This document shows positions 7,829-17,230 of a stretch of DNA of 26,677 nucleotides, in pieces (positions within the stretch are counted from its first letter, which is position 1; every line of letters begins with the position of its first letter). Below the pieces are notes generated by a model. It saw only the letters and a program-made list of their open reading frames with translations, did no database searches and had not been told where the DNA came from. Source of the DNA: a virus. The stretch spans positions 1 through 26,677 of IMG/VR virus record IMGVR_UViG_3300008625_000549. The stretch is one strand, 5' to 3'. Made by a program: the position numbers and the translations under genes.

Positions 7829-9111
7829 AAGCTGTCCTTAGTAATAGAATTTATCTAGAAACGGATGACGATTTAGAAGAATTACTTATAAAAACTCTAA
7901 CATATGAAATAGAGCAGAAAGGGGTAAACCCACTTGATGCTCCAATGCTTACTATACGAAACGCTACAAAAATAAGAAAAGGTCTATACTCTATCCCTAG
8001 TGGTAGAACTGATTTAATTCCTGATACTTATTCTTTAGTAGATAAACGAGTTAATGATATAGTAGAATTTCCCAAGTTTAAATATAAACTAAGAGAATCA
8101 CAACAGGCGATTTATGACGAAGTAGAGGGCTCATGCTTAATAAACGCCCCAGTAAGTTACGGAAAGACTTTTGTAGGTCTTGCTATTGCTGGGAAACTTA
8201 GTATGAAAACTTTAGTTATTGTTCACACAGTTGCGTTGAGGGATCAATGGGAAGAAGAAATAGAAAAATGTTTTGGTATAAAACCTGGTATTATAGGATC
8301 TGGTCGTTTCGAAACCGACAGCCCTATAGTCGTAGGAAATATCCAAACCGTAAGGAAACAAGTAGCTAAAATAATGGAAAGTTTTGGTACTGTAATTGTA
8401 GATGAGTGTCATCATACTCCTGCGAGTACATTTACTGATGTATTGAACAAAATTAAGGCTACTAATAAAATTGGATTATCTGGTACTCTACAGAGGAAGG
8501 ATAACCGACATGTTGTACTAAGAGATTATTTTGGTTTTAAACTTTTTCAGCCCCCAGTTGAAAATGCTTTAACTCCAACTATTTTCAGAATGAAAACAGA
8601 TATACCTTTTAGTAGTAACCGTAATATACCTTGGGCTGTACGAGTTAACGACTTAGTTAAACGAACTGACTATCAAACTTTGGTAGCAGATATAGCACAG
8701 ACTCAAGCTATAAAAGGGCATAAAGTATTAGTTGTAGCAGATAGAGTTCAGTTTCTAGAAAATGTTGCTGCTATTTGTGGTGATAATGCAATAGTTATCA
8801 CAGGTAAGACAGATAATAGAGATGAACTTATGCAATCTATTTATGAAGATAAAGATATACTATGTGGAAGTATTAGTATTTTTTCTGAGGGCATTTCTTT
8901 AAATGCTTTATCTTCTTTAGTTTTAGCAACTCCTATTAACAATGAGCCTATGCTAACACAGTTAATAGGTAGAGTTATACGAATAGACGAAGATAAACTA
9001 GACCCTGAAGTTATTGATATTAATTTGAAAGGTTCTACAGCTAATAACCAAGCAACTGCTAGAGTGGGTTTATATATGAAGTTAGGATATAAAGTTCATA
9101 ACATAACCTAA
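7825..9111 (+). CDS. D10: Superfamily 2 DNA helicase (T5 D10-like)
   Basis: This 428-residue protein has the ordered motifs of an SF2 DEAD/H-box helicase: LRESQQ (89-94), Walker A APVSYGKT (108-115), DECHH (193-197), GLSGT (217-221), then SEGISLNALSSLV and QLIGRVIR in the second RecA-like domain. T5 gene D10 encodes a helicase at this point in the cluster, hence the symbol. Likely roles are branch migration, recombination-dependent replication or repair. The ATG at 7825 is preferred over the TTG at 7813 because the ribosome binding site GGAGAAGAG lies between them and the ATG forms an ATGA overlap with the upstream stop. The end touches the conserved promoter block at 9109. Confidence 0.9.
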   Translation: MKAVLSNRIYLETDDDLEELLIKTLTYEIEQKGVNPLDAPMLTIRNATKIRKGLYSIPSGRTDLIPDTYSLVDKRVNDIVEFPKFKYKLRESQQAIYDEVEGSCLINAPVSYGKTFVGLAIAGKLSMKTLVIVHTVALRDQWEEEIEKCFGIKPGIIGSGRFETDSPIVVGNIQTVRKQVAKIMESFGTVIVDECHHTPASTFTDVLNKIKATNKIGLSGTLQRKDNRHVVLRDYFGFKLFQPPVENALTPTIFRMKTDIPFSSNRNIPWAVRVNDLVKRTDYQTLVADIAQTQAIKGHKVLVVADRVQFLENVAAICGDNAIVITGKTDNRDELMQSIYEDKDILCGSISIFSEGISLNALSSLVLATPINNEPMLTQLIGRVIRIDEDKLDPEVIDINLKGSTANNQATARVGLYMKLGYKVHNIT

Positions 9112-9149
9112 AAATAATTCTTGACAAAATGGTTAATCTTTGGTATAAT
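9109..9149 (+). promoter_or_regulatory. sigma70-type promoter, near-copy of the ligB promoter
   Basis: TTGACA at 9121-9126 and TATAAT at 9144-9149 are 17 bp apart. TGG at 9141-9143 makes this an extended -10. Bases 9109-9136 are identical to 584-611. The conserved block begins on the stop codon of the SF2 helicase. The predicted transcription start (about 9153-9156) falls on or just after the ATG of the following gene. Confidence 0.87.
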
Positions 9150-9152
9150 ATA

Positions 9153-9551
9153 ATGATAAAATATGATTGGGAAAAAATTAAACAACGCGCAAATGGCAAT
9201 CCAAAAGGTATAATTGCTATTCTAAAGTATTTAACCACAGGGTTATGTACAAGGAGTACAAAGAAGTACCTTAAGGGTAAGGATTTAAGAGAAATTTCGG
9301 GAGATTCTTTTTTAAGAAATCCAGAAGCTTTGTGGGCAGATAAGTCTGCTTCAGAAAGTGAGATTCTTTTATATCTCCATCTAGCAAGTTTGAGAAATAT
9401 TATGTTTTATAACTTAAATGGTGAAGTCTCTTTACCGCTTATACATGCTGACATACATGAAAAATATATGACACAAAATAGACTACTAGCAATAGTAAAC
9501 GATAAAATACACTTTAAACACGAGGATAATAAAAATGGCAATTTCATTTGA
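9153..9551 (+). CDS. hypothetical protein upstream of the SSB, 132 aa
   Basis: I do not recognise it. The ATG at 9153 (MIKYDWEKIKQRANGN) is chosen because the in-frame ATG at 9129 lies within the promoter spacer. The protein is basic and helical, with a Lys/Arg-rich segment (TRSTKKYLKGKDLR) and ALWADKSASESEILLYLHLAS. The opening 'W..I..RANGNPKGIIAIL' could be a DNA-binding helix pair, but this is uncertain. There is no ribosome binding site and the start coincides with the expected transcription start, so it may be made from a leaderless message or poorly. It overlaps the SSB gene by 17 bp. Confidence 0.65.
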   Translation: MIKYDWEKIKQRANGNPKGIIAILKYLTTGLCTRSTKKYLKGKDLREISGDSFLRNPEALWADKSASESEILLYLHLASLRNIMFYNLNGEVSLPLIHADIHEKYMTQNRLLAIVNDKIHFKHEDNKNGNFI

Positions 9552-10185
9552 TAAAATTAATGGTAAGGCAAAGAAGGGCGGTGCAGATCTGCTAGCTTTG
9601 GTTGATGGGGATAACACTTTCCGTATGGTTGGTGATATCGTAGCACGATATAACTACTGGGTAAAGAACTCTGAGGGCAAGAATATGCCTATCGAGTGTC
9701 TAGGGTTTGACCGTGAGACTGAGTCCTTTAAAAATCTAGAGAAGGATTGGGTTCGCCACTACTTCCCTGACCTGAAATGTTCTTGGGCATATGCTGTAAT
9801 GGCTATTGACCGTTCTGATGGTAAGCTTAAACTTCTAAATCTTAAGAAGAAGATGTTTGAGCAAATTCTAACTGTAGCCGAAGAGCTGGGCGATCCAACC
9901 GATACTAAGACTGGTTGGGATATTACAGTTAGTCGTAAAAAGACTGGACCTCTTGCATTTAATGTAGAGTACACAGTTAAACAGATGAAGATTAAGGCTT
10001 CACCTCTTTCTGAGGAAGATTTGGAGCTTATTAAGGATCTTAAGCCAATTGACGAGATCGTACCTCGTCCAATAGCAGACGATCAAAAGACTTTCATCGA
10101 AAGCAATATTTTAGGTGGTAATGATGATACAGCAAGTGCTGATGTACTTGATGAGTTCGAAACTGCAGAAGATATTCCAGCTTAA
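9535..10185 (+). CDS. single-stranded DNA-binding protein with acidic C-terminal tail
   Basis: This 216-residue protein has a basic, aromatic-rich core. It contains NTFRMVGDIVARYNYWV, then CLGFDRETESF, then KDWVRHYFPDLKCSWAYAVM. This fits an OB-fold phage SSB of the gp32-like type. Its tail is strongly acidic (from about 196, DDTASADVLDEFETAED), as SSBs use to contact replication partners. GAGG at 9522-9525 is its ribosome binding site. It uses GC-richer codons than its neighbours and is followed by a strong terminator, both consistent with high expression. It would coat single-stranded DNA for the polymerase, helicase and recombination proteins encoded around it. In T5 terms it may occupy the D11 position, but I cannot align it. 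Confidence 0.78.
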   Translation: MAISFDKINGKAKKGGADLLALVDGDNTFRMVGDIVARYNYWVKNSEGKNMPIECLGFDRETESFKNLEKDWVRHYFPDLKCSWAYAVMAIDRSDGKLKLLNLKKKMFEQILTVAEELGDPTDTKTGWDITVSRKKTGPLAFNVEYTVKQMKIKASPLSEEDLELIKDLKPIDEIVPRPIADDQKTFIESNILGGNDDTASADVLDEFETAEDIPA

Positions 10186-10200
10186 TTAAGTTATATTTCT

Positions 10201-10230
10201 ATAAGGGGGCTTTATGCCCCCTTATTTTAT
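10201..10230 (+). terminator. rho-independent terminator after the SSB gene
   Basis: ATAAGGGGGC (10201-10210) pairs perfectly with GCCCCCTTAT (10216-10225) around a TTTAT loop, a 10-bp stem, and runs into TTTAT. It ends the 9153-10185 transcription unit. Confidence 0.93.
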
Positions 10231-10241
10231 AGGAAAACATT

Positions 10242-11183
10242 ATGAAGATATTATTTAGTGCTGACTGGCATATTAAGCTAGGACAGAAAAATGTTCCTAG
10301 AGAATGGCAGAAAGATAGATTTCATATGTTCTTCGAAAAACTACACGAATTAGAGAAAAGTGTAGATTTGAATGTTATTGGCGGAGATGTATTTGACAAA
10401 GTACCTTCTTTAGAAGAGTTAGAGTTATTCTTTGATTATGTAAAAGGATGTAATGTAGAAACAATTATATACGATGGAAACCATGAAGCAACTAAGAAAG
10501 GACATACTTTCTTAACTCAACTACAGAAAGTAGTGAATGGTTTAAATAGTAAAGTTTCTATTATAACTAGTAGTACTTCTATTCATGGTTTAGATTTTCT
10601 GCCTTATACAGACTTAAAAACATTTAAACCAGAACAGTTCTCCAATAAGATTCTATTCACCCATGTTAGGGGCGAGATTCCTCCACACGTAACTCCTGAA
10701 ATTAATTTAGATAAATTAAATCATTGGGATTTAGTAGTTGCTGGAGATTTACACGCTCATTCTAATAGTCAGAGAAATATTCTATACCCAGGCAGTCCTA
10801 TGACAGTATCATTTCATAGGAATGAAGTAAAAACTGGAGTAGTAATTCTAGACTCTAAAGACTTGGAGTATGATTGGATACCTTTGGATTTACCTCAATT
10901 AATTCGTAAAACAGTAGAAACAGAAGAAGAAATGGTGAAGACTGATTTTCATCATACAATATACGAGATCACAGGAGATTTATTAGCTCTATCAGGAGTA
11001 GATATTGATAATGAACTGTTAGATAAAAAGATTGTAAATAAAAATACTGAAGCAGTATTAAACCTAAAAGATATGACTATCGAGGAGGAACTGTTTGAAT
11101 ATTTACAAAATGTACAAAACTTAGATGCGGGTAGTATCGAAAATATTTTAGGAGTTTTTAATGATTTATATTCAGACGCTTAA
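10242..11183 (+). CDS. D12: SbcD/Mre11-type nuclease subunit (T5 D12-like, T4 gp47-like)
   Basis: This 313-residue protein carries the metallophosphoesterase motifs of Mre11/SbcD/gp47: ADWH (7-10), GGDVFD (47-52), YDGNHE (77-82), THVRGE (140-145) and GDLHAHS (168-174). D8, H10, D49, N80, H81, H141, H171 and H173 are the likely metal ligands. With the SbcC-like ATPase encoded next, it should form a nuclease complex for recombination, end processing or host DNA degradation. AGGA lies before the ATG, just past the SSB terminator, so a promoter may be needed between them, though none is clear. It overlaps the next gene by 23 bp. Confidence 0.93.
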   Translation: MKILFSADWHIKLGQKNVPREWQKDRFHMFFEKLHELEKSVDLNVIGGDVFDKVPSLEELELFFDYVKGCNVETIIYDGNHEATKKGHTFLTQLQKVVNGLNSKVSIITSSTSIHGLDFLPYTDLKTFKPEQFSNKILFTHVRGEIPPHVTPEINLDKLNHWDLVVAGDLHAHSNSQRNILYPGSPMTVSFHRNEVKTGVVILDSKDLEYDWIPLDLPQLIRKTVETEEEMVKTDFHHTIYEITGDLLALSGVDIDNELLDKKIVNKNTEAVLNLKDMTIEEELFEYLQNVQNLDAGSIENILGVFNDLYSDA

Positions 11184-12960
11184 ATGGAGCAATTGCTTTT
11201 CATACGGAGAAAATAATTCAATTAATTTTACAGAAGCTCCAGTAACTCAGTTATTAGGTACAAATGGTACAGGTAAAAGTAGTATTCCTTTAATTCTTGA
11301 AGAAGTGTTATTTGGAAAAAATAATAAAGGGATTAAGAAGCAAGCTATTGCTAATAGGCATATAGGCAAAGGTTATTATATTGAGGTTGACTTTGCTGTA
11401 GATAATACTAACTATAAAGTAGTATTAGATCGAAAGAGCAGTATATCTTTAAAGCTATTAAAAGATGGAAAAGATATTAGTAGTCATACTACTACTGCCA
11501 CTTACAAAACTATTGAAAATGTATTAGGTTTAAACTATAAAACTTTTTCACAATTATTCTATCAAAGTGCCTCCTCCAACTTAGAGTTTCTTAGAGCTAC
11601 AGATACTAATAGAAAGAAATTTCTTATAGGTTTATTAGGATTAGATAAGTATATAGAGTTATTTGAACTTTTTAAAGATAAATATAAAGAGTATAATTCT
11701 GAATTAATCGCTATTGAATCTAGTTGTAATACTATTGAAGAGTGGTTAGATAAAAATACTTTAGAAGATTCTAAGAAAAAACGAATTGTAATAGTTCCAG
11801 ATGATCCTTCTGATAGTGTTGAAGAGTTTACTAAACTTAAAACAAAACTAGAAAATTCTGATAAAATTAATAAAGATGTAAATACTAATAATCAGTATAA
11901 AGAATTACTTTCTCAAATCGATATTGTCGAAGTAGTAAAGCAAGTGGACAAGCCGGAGTCTACGGACTCTCTGGTCAAAGAGAAGGGATCACTAGAATCG
12001 GAGATAACTTCTAGAAAAGCGTTAGTAACTAAACTATCTAAACTTAGTGGGCAATGTCCTACTTGTATGCAGTCTGTGGATGAAGAATTTGTATCAGATT
12101 TAATAGATAGGGCAACTAAAGTTATTGAAGCTAACTCGGATAAAATTGATGGAATTGATGAAGTTATTTCTGAAACTAAAAACAAGCTGTTAAAGTATAG
12201 AAACCATCAGAAATTAGTTTCTGAGTTTGAAAACTTAAACAGCTTAGTAGATAAAGATATGACTTCAGAGTTAGTTGATAGAGAAAGTGTAAAAGCTAAA
12301 CTAGATCAATTAAAAACTACAATTACAGAAATTAGAGGCAAGATTAAAAAAGCTATTCAATATAATGAACAAGCTACTGCTTGGAATACTAAAGTTGATG
12401 TTATTTTACAACAAACCGAAGAATTTCAAGAAAAATTAGAACAAAAGGCTAAAGAATTAGAAAATGCTAAAGAGATTATGGGTATTATTACTATACTTCG
12501 TAAGTCTTTCAGTACAAATGGTCTTATAGCGTTCAAGATTGAGTCGTTGGTAAAAGACTTAGAAGAACAAATTAACACATACCTATCTGAACTTTCTAGC
12601 GGAAGATTTCAGTTGAATTTTAATTTGAAAGGCGAAAAATTAAACATTCAAATAATAGATGAAGGTAGAGAAGTTGAAATCGAGGCTCTTTCTAGTGGGG
12701 AATTTGGCCGAGTGAATACGGCTACATTACTTGGAATAAGAAAGATAATGAATATTCTTTCTAAATCTAAATTGAATTTGCTAATCTTAGATGAGGTTAT
12801 GGGTGTGTTAGATGATGAAGGAAAAGAAAAACTAGTAGAGATTCTACTACAAGAACAAAATATAAACACATTTATTGTGTCGCATGAATACACACATCCT
12901 TTAATTAATAAAATTAATGTCATAAAGGAGAATAATATATCGAGGTTAGAAAATGGTTGA
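11161..12960 (+). CDS. D13: SbcC/Rad50-type ATPase (T5 D13-like, T4 gp46-like)
   Basis: This 599-residue protein has Walker A GTNGTGKS (33-40) and Q-loop-like YQSASS. Long coiled-coil arms flank a zinc hook, CPTC (C299, C302). Near the C-terminus are the ABC signature LSSGEFGRV (about 509-517), Walker B LLILDEVMGVLD (about 540) and the VSHE H-loop. It is much shorter than E. coli SbcC and closer to phage gp46 proteins. It powers and positions the adjacent SbcD-like nuclease. AGGAG at 11150-11154 is the ribosome binding site inside the end of the SbcD gene, so the subunits are translationally coupled. Confidence 0.94.
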   Translation: MIYIQTLKWSNCFSYGENNSINFTEAPVTQLLGTNGTGKSSIPLILEEVLFGKNNKGIKKQAIANRHIGKGYYIEVDFAVDNTNYKVVLDRKSSISLKLLKDGKDISSHTTTATYKTIENVLGLNYKTFSQLFYQSASSNLEFLRATDTNRKKFLIGLLGLDKYIELFELFKDKYKEYNSELIAIESSCNTIEEWLDKNTLEDSKKKRIVIVPDDPSDSVEEFTKLKTKLENSDKINKDVNTNNQYKELLSQIDIVEVVKQVDKPESTDSLVKEKGSLESEITSRKALVTKLSKLSGQCPTCMQSVDEEFVSDLIDRATKVIEANSDKIDGIDEVISETKNKLLKYRNHQKLVSEFENLNSLVDKDMTSELVDRESVKAKLDQLKTTITEIRGKIKKAIQYNEQATAWNTKVDVILQQTEEFQEKLEQKAKELENAKEIMGIITILRKSFSTNGLIAFKIESLVKDLEEQINTYLSELSSGRFQLNFNLKGEKLNIQIIDEGREVEIEALSSGEFGRVNTATLLGIRKIMNILSKSKLNLLILDEVMGVLDDEGKEKLVEILLQEQNINTFIVSHEYTHPLINKINVIKENNISRLENG

Positions 12961-13396
12961 TAGTCGAGCTAAAGGAGCAAGAAACGAATTAGTATGTAGA
13001 AACCAAATGAGAAGTTTAACTGGATTATCTTGGGAAAGAGTCCCAAGTTCAGGAGCTCTCGGGGAACAACATAAACTAAAAGGGGATTTATACATTCCAG
13101 GAGAACACAATTTATATTGTGTAGAAGTAAAAGCATATAAAGATGACCACTTTAATAGTAAGATTTTGACTGCTGCTAAAAGTAATAATTGGCGACAATG
13201 GTGGGCACAAACTATTAGAGAATCAGACCAAGTAGGTAAAGAACCTATTTTAATCTTTAAATATGATAGATCAAAGTGGTTTATGACTGCTTTAATTGAA
13301 CCAGTTGGGGATATTGAATATTTTAAGTTTTCAAATGGTACTTATACTGCTTTATTGGATGATTATATTCAATCAATAGAGGAGTGGATTAAATGA
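12953..13396 (+). CDS. small PD-(D/E)XK nuclease, Holliday junction resolvase-like (D14 position)
   Basis: This 147-residue protein fits the PD-(D/E)XK nuclease fold: KGARNELVCRN (E12), GALGEQHKLKGDLYIPG (D45) and YCVEVKAYK (E58, K60). That spacing resembles archaeal Hjc and related phage resolvases. It lies between SbcC and the 5' nuclease, where T5 encodes D14. Likely roles are resolving branched recombination or replication intermediates, but a nickase or repair nuclease remains possible. The start overlaps the SbcC stop by 8 bp, and the end overlaps the next start by 4 bp. Confidence 0.8.
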   Translation: MVDSRAKGARNELVCRNQMRSLTGLSWERVPSSGALGEQHKLKGDLYIPGEHNLYCVEVKAYKDDHFNSKILTAAKSNNWRQWWAQTIRESDQVGKEPILIFKYDRSKWFMTALIEPVGDIEYFKFSNGTYTALLDDYIQSIEEWIK

Positions 13397-14238
13397 AGTG
13401 GGAAGATTTAAAGGCAAATGGAGATAGAAATAATTTATTAGTAGTTGACGGATTAAACCTTGCTTTCAGATATAAGCATAACGGGTCTACTAATTTTGCA
13501 GCAGATTATCTTAGACTAGTGCAAAGTCTAGCACAGTCCTACCAAGCAGGTAAAGTAATAATTGCTACAGATTGGGGAAAATCATCTTATAGATTAAGTG
13601 TAGATGAAGATTATAAAGGCAATAGAGCTAAATTGAGAGAAACTCAAACAGAAGAAGAAAAGAACGCCTTTATAGCCTTTATGGAAGAATTTAACAGAAC
13701 TATGGAACTAGTTGGAGAGGTATATCCAGTAGTTAAATTTAAGGGGGTAGAAGCGGATGATATTGCCGCATATATTTCTAAAAAGTTCCCTAAATCAGAC
13801 CTAGAGCATTGTTGGTTAGTTTCCTCAGATAAAGACTGGGATCTATTAATAAACGATAATGTATCTAGGTTTTCTTATGTAACTAGAAAAGAAACTACTA
13901 GTGAGAACTTTGAAGAAATTCATAGTTGTACCCCAGAAGAATTTATTAGTATGAAGTGTTTAATGGGGGATTCTGGAGATAATGTTAAGGGAATTGCAGG
14001 AGTTGGCGCTAAACGCGCATATTGCCTGATAAGAGAATATGGTTCTGCTTTTGATATATGGGATCAGATTCCTCTACCTGGAAACTATGTATATATTAAA
14101 AATGTAAATCAATCGGGCGATCTTATTTTAGATAATTATAAATTAATGGATCTTTTAAGTTACTGTGAAGAAGCTATAGGTGAGGATAATTTAAAAGAAC
14201 TTGATAAAACTTTAGGGGGGTATATAGGTGCTAATTAA
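13393..14238 (+). CDS. D15: 5'-3' exonuclease / flap endonuclease (T5 D15-like)
   Basis: This 281-residue protein has the ordered acidic motifs of the FEN/Pol I 5' nuclease family: LLVVDGLNLAFRY near residues 15-27, GVEADDIAAY, SSDKDWDLL, then LMGDSGDNVKGIAGVGAKRA, which combines the metal-binding aspartates with the helix-hairpin-helix (H3TH) DNA clamp. Its length matches T5 D15 (about 290). It removes 5' flaps and RNA primers, compensating for the polymerase having no 5' nuclease domain. The ATG overlaps the upstream stop. The end overlaps the nrdA start by 11 bp. Confidence 0.95.
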   Translation: MKWEDLKANGDRNNLLVVDGLNLAFRYKHNGSTNFAADYLRLVQSLAQSYQAGKVIIATDWGKSSYRLSVDEDYKGNRAKLRETQTEEEKNAFIAFMEEFNRTMELVGEVYPVVKFKGVEADDIAAYISKKFPKSDLEHCWLVSSDKDWDLLINDNVSRFSYVTRKETTSENFEEIHSCTPEEFISMKCLMGDSGDNVKGIAGVGAKRAYCLIREYGSAFDIWDQIPLPGNYVYIKNVNQSGDLILDNYKLMDLLSYCEEAIGEDNLKELDKTLGGYIGAN

Positions 14239-16507
14239 GAAAAGGAATGGAAAACTAGAAGAACTTAATATTGATAACATTCATAGAATGTTAGAAGCCT
14301 GCAAGCGTGATGACTTAGACGTTTCAGTATCAGATACCGCAATTAATGCTCATATTAAATTTGCGGAAGGTATGTCTACCTCTGATATTCAACAAACAAT
14401 TATTAAGTCTGCTGCTGAAAAAATTACTACCAAAACTCCTGATTACTCTATTTTCGCAGCTAGACTATTAGTAACTGAAATGCGAAAAGAAGTATATGGT
14501 AGTTTCGAACCTCTACCATTCTTGGACTATATACATTTGAATGTAGAGCATGGGTTATACGACCCAGAAATTTTAGAATACTACTCAGATGAAGAAATTG
14601 AAATTTTAGGCGATTTGTTAGATTATGAGAATGACCTACATCGCCCATATTCTTCAATTGTACAGATGGATAGTAAGTATTTAATTAAAGATGCTAAAAC
14701 AGATCGTCGTTTAGAGATGATTCAAGAAACCTTTATGTTAATTCCTATGGTTATCTTCGCAGAAGAAGAACACCGTATGATTTATATTAGAGACTTTTAT
14801 ATGGCTCTAAAAGATGATAAGATTAGTTTACCTACTCCAATTATTAGTGGAGTTAGAACTAAACTTAAAATGTTTAGCTCTTGTTGTAAAATTAAGGTGG
14901 GGGATACTTCAGAGTCTATCCTATCTTCAGAATATGCATTATCTCTAATGACTGCTAATAGGGCAGGTATTGGAGTAGATATGGGGCCAGTACGAGGTAT
15001 ACTTGCTCCAGTTAAAAGTAATACAGTAAAACATACTGGAGCACTTCCATTACTAAAAGCAGTAGAGGCCGCTAGTAAACAATTTACACAAAATAGTTTG
15101 CGTACTGGAGCGACAGTAGTAAACTACCCAATATTTAATTGGGAAATTATGGATATTTTAGAGTATAAAAATAATCAAGGTTCTAATACTAACCGTGCTA
15201 GATTTATTGATTACTCTATAGGCATCCCAAACATCTTCTTCGAAAGAGTGCTAAAGAAGCAGGACTTTACACTTTTTAGTTCCGAGGATGTTCCACAACT
15301 ATTTGAGCACTATGGGGATCCTGTTAAATTTAAGGAATCTTATGAAGCTTACGAAAGAAAGAGTGGGATTAGAAAAAAGACCTTGCCCGCTAATGAAATG
15401 TTTAATAAACTCGTTAAAGAACGGGTTGGCACTGGGCGTATTTACATACATTTTATTGATAACGTTAATAATCAAGGCTTATTTGATGAACCAGTAACTC
15501 AAACTAACCTTTGTAGTGAGATTTTCTTACCTACAAAGGAGATGAAATTTGAAGGACTTCGCCAAAATGAGTTTATTGATGTAGATGGGTATAATTTAGA
15601 TAATGGAATGATTAGTTTATGTATTCTTGGGTGCGTAAACTTTGGTAAACTAGAAGATATACACGAATTAGATGGGTTGACAGAAATTATGGTAAGGTTC
15701 TTAGATAATCTTATTGATGTTCAAAACTACCCATTAGATGCAGCAGAATGGCCTACAAAAGGTTATCGTTTCTTAGGTATTGGAATTAGTGATTTCGCAC
15801 ATTTCTTAGCTAAGAATGAAGCTGTACTTGGCACAACAAAGGCGAAGCGTTTAACTCATGAGTGGGCGGAACGCTTCCAATTTGGACTTATTAGAGCTTC
15901 TATTAATCTTGCAGAGGAGCGTGGAGCTTGTGAGTATTCAGACAGAAGTGCATACTCTAGAGGAGTTATGCCTGTAGATACCTATAATACTAATATAGAT
16001 CAAATTTACCCAGATGAGTTATTATGTGATTGGGATTTATTAAGAATCAAAGCTAGAAAGTATGGAATCAGAAATATGGCACTTAGTGCTATTCCTCCAA
16101 CTGCTAGTAGTTCTTTAGTTAGTAACTCAACACAAGGAATTGACCCAATTCAGTCTACTACTGATACTTTTGAAGCTTCTAATTTCACAGTTAAATCTTT
16201 AGTACCTGACTTTGATAAAGAACCTTATTATATGAAATCTTGGGAGTTGCCTGAAAATAACTCTGCTGAGTATTTAAAATTAATGGCTATCTTACAGAAG
16301 TTTATAGATCAAGGTATGAGTACCAACCAATGGTATGACTTAACAAAAATGCCTAATAAAATTTTAGACGCTAATAGAGTTAAACGAGATATATTTACTG
16401 CCTGGAAGTATGGTTTAAAGAGTTTATACTATATTAGAACCAAAGACAAAGAGAATAAAAGTGAAACAATTATCGAGGGCTGTGAAAGCGGCGCTTGTAG
16501 TATTTAA
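14228..16507 (+). CDS. nrdA: class Ia ribonucleoside-diphosphate reductase, large subunit
   Basis: This 759-residue protein matches NrdA along its length. It has an N-terminal ATP-cone (KKRNGKLEELNIDNIH), an active-site Cys in FSSCCK, the NLCSEI motif carrying catalytic Asn/Cys/Glu, ISLCILGCVNFG with the second redox Cys, LSAIPPTASSS near the substrate phosphate site, and SLYYIRT carrying the radical-transfer tyrosine pair. The C-terminal CESGAC pair (C752, C757) passes electrons from thioredoxin or glutaredoxin. It converts NDPs to dNDPs for phage DNA synthesis. The start is GTG 14228, preceded by a G-rich ribosome binding site and overlapping the 5' nuclease gene. thyX lies between it and nrdB. 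Confidence 0.97.
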   Translation: MLIKKRNGKLEELNIDNIHRMLEACKRDDLDVSVSDTAINAHIKFAEGMSTSDIQQTIIKSAAEKITTKTPDYSIFAARLLVTEMRKEVYGSFEPLPFLDYIHLNVEHGLYDPEILEYYSDEEIEILGDLLDYENDLHRPYSSIVQMDSKYLIKDAKTDRRLEMIQETFMLIPMVIFAEEEHRMIYIRDFYMALKDDKISLPTPIISGVRTKLKMFSSCCKIKVGDTSESILSSEYALSLMTANRAGIGVDMGPVRGILAPVKSNTVKHTGALPLLKAVEAASKQFTQNSLRTGATVVNYPIFNWEIMDILEYKNNQGSNTNRARFIDYSIGIPNIFFERVLKKQDFTLFSSEDVPQLFEHYGDPVKFKESYEAYERKSGIRKKTLPANEMFNKLVKERVGTGRIYIHFIDNVNNQGLFDEPVTQTNLCSEIFLPTKEMKFEGLRQNEFIDVDGYNLDNGMISLCILGCVNFGKLEDIHELDGLTEIMVRFLDNLIDVQNYPLDAAEWPTKGYRFLGIGISDFAHFLAKNEAVLGTTKAKRLTHEWAERFQFGLIRASINLAEERGACEYSDRSAYSRGVMPVDTYNTNIDQIYPDELLCDWDLLRIKARKYGIRNMALSAIPPTASSSLVSNSTQGIDPIQSTTDTFEASNFTVKSLVPDFDKEPYYMKSWELPENNSAEYLKLMAILQKFIDQGMSTNQWYDLTKMPNKILDANRVKRDIFTAWKYGLKSLYYIRTKDKENKSETIIEGCESGACSI

Positions 16508-16516
16508 GGAATAATA

Positions 16517-17230
16517 ATGGAAACTAAAGCAATTAATAAACAAGAAAGCCTATATACAGGGGATACAACTAGTAAAGTTAGACTAATTTCATACTCAATG
16601 CCTTCCACAGAAATGGAAGGTCTAGGGTTAGAAAATGTACAAGATTTAATTGCGTATTGTGCTAGAGTATCGAATCCAAGTAACCAGCTAAATAAAGAAA
16701 CTTCTGAAAAATTAATTAAGTATCTTATTAAGCATAAGCATTGGTCTCCTTTGGAAACTGTGTCTGCTTGCTTGGAAATCGAAACTACTAGGGATATTGG
16801 AAGACAGATTCTTCGCCATAGAAGTTTTAGCTTTCAAGAATTTAGTCAGCGTTATGCAGATCCTACTAAGGATATGGAATTTATGTTGCGTGAAGCTAGA
16901 CTGCAAGACACAAAAAATAGACAAAATTCTATTAAAGTAGATGATGAGAAACTTTCAGCTATGTGGAGAATCCAACAAGAGAAAGTAATTAAAGAAGCTA
17001 AAAAGGCTTATCAGTTTGCTATAGACAATGGAATTGCTAAAGAGCAGGCTCGTTCTGTACTGCCAGAAGGGTGTACAATGAGCAGAATGTATATGAATGG
17101 CACTCTTAGAAGTTGGGTACACTATATTGAACTCAGAAGTGCTAATGGTACTCAATTGGAGCATATGGAAATTGCACAAAAATGTGCACAAGTAATCGCA
17201 GGGATATTCCCTCTTATGGAGGCATTATGA
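16517..17230 (+). CDS. thyX: FAD-dependent thymidylate synthase ThyX
   Basis: This 237-residue protein contains the diagnostic ThyX signature RHRx7S (R100, H101, R102, S110) followed by QRY. It also has the N-terminal ARVSNPSNQ-type segment and KHWSPLETV region, and the C-terminal ARSVLPEGCTMSRMYMNGTLRSW typical of the family, in that order. It methylates dUMP to dTMP using methylene-tetrahydrofolate and FAD, feeding an AT-rich genome. AAGGA at 16506-16510 gives the ribosome binding site. It lies between the two RNR subunit genes and overlaps nrdB by 4 bp (ATGA). Confidence 0.97.
   Translation: METKAINKQESLYTGDTTSKVRLISYSMPSTEMEGLGLENVQDLIAYCARVSNPSNQLNKETSEKLIKYLIKHKHWSPLETVSACLEIETTRDIGRQILRHRSFSFQEFSQRYADPTKDMEFMLREARLQDTKNRQNSIKVDDEKLSAMWRIQQEKVIKEAKKAYQFAIDNGIAKEQARSVLPEGCTMSRMYMNGTLRSWVHYIELRSANGTQLEHMEIAQKCAQVIAGIFPLMEAL

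Noticed and set aside
15288-15497. Short + strand open frame inside nrdA
   Set aside because: It is an out-of-frame shadow of the well-conserved NrdA coding region.
17182-17226. Upstream ATG that would lengthen NrdB by 15 residues
   Set aside because: It lies within thyX without a ribosome binding site. The ATG at 17227 has GGAGG and an ATGA overlap.
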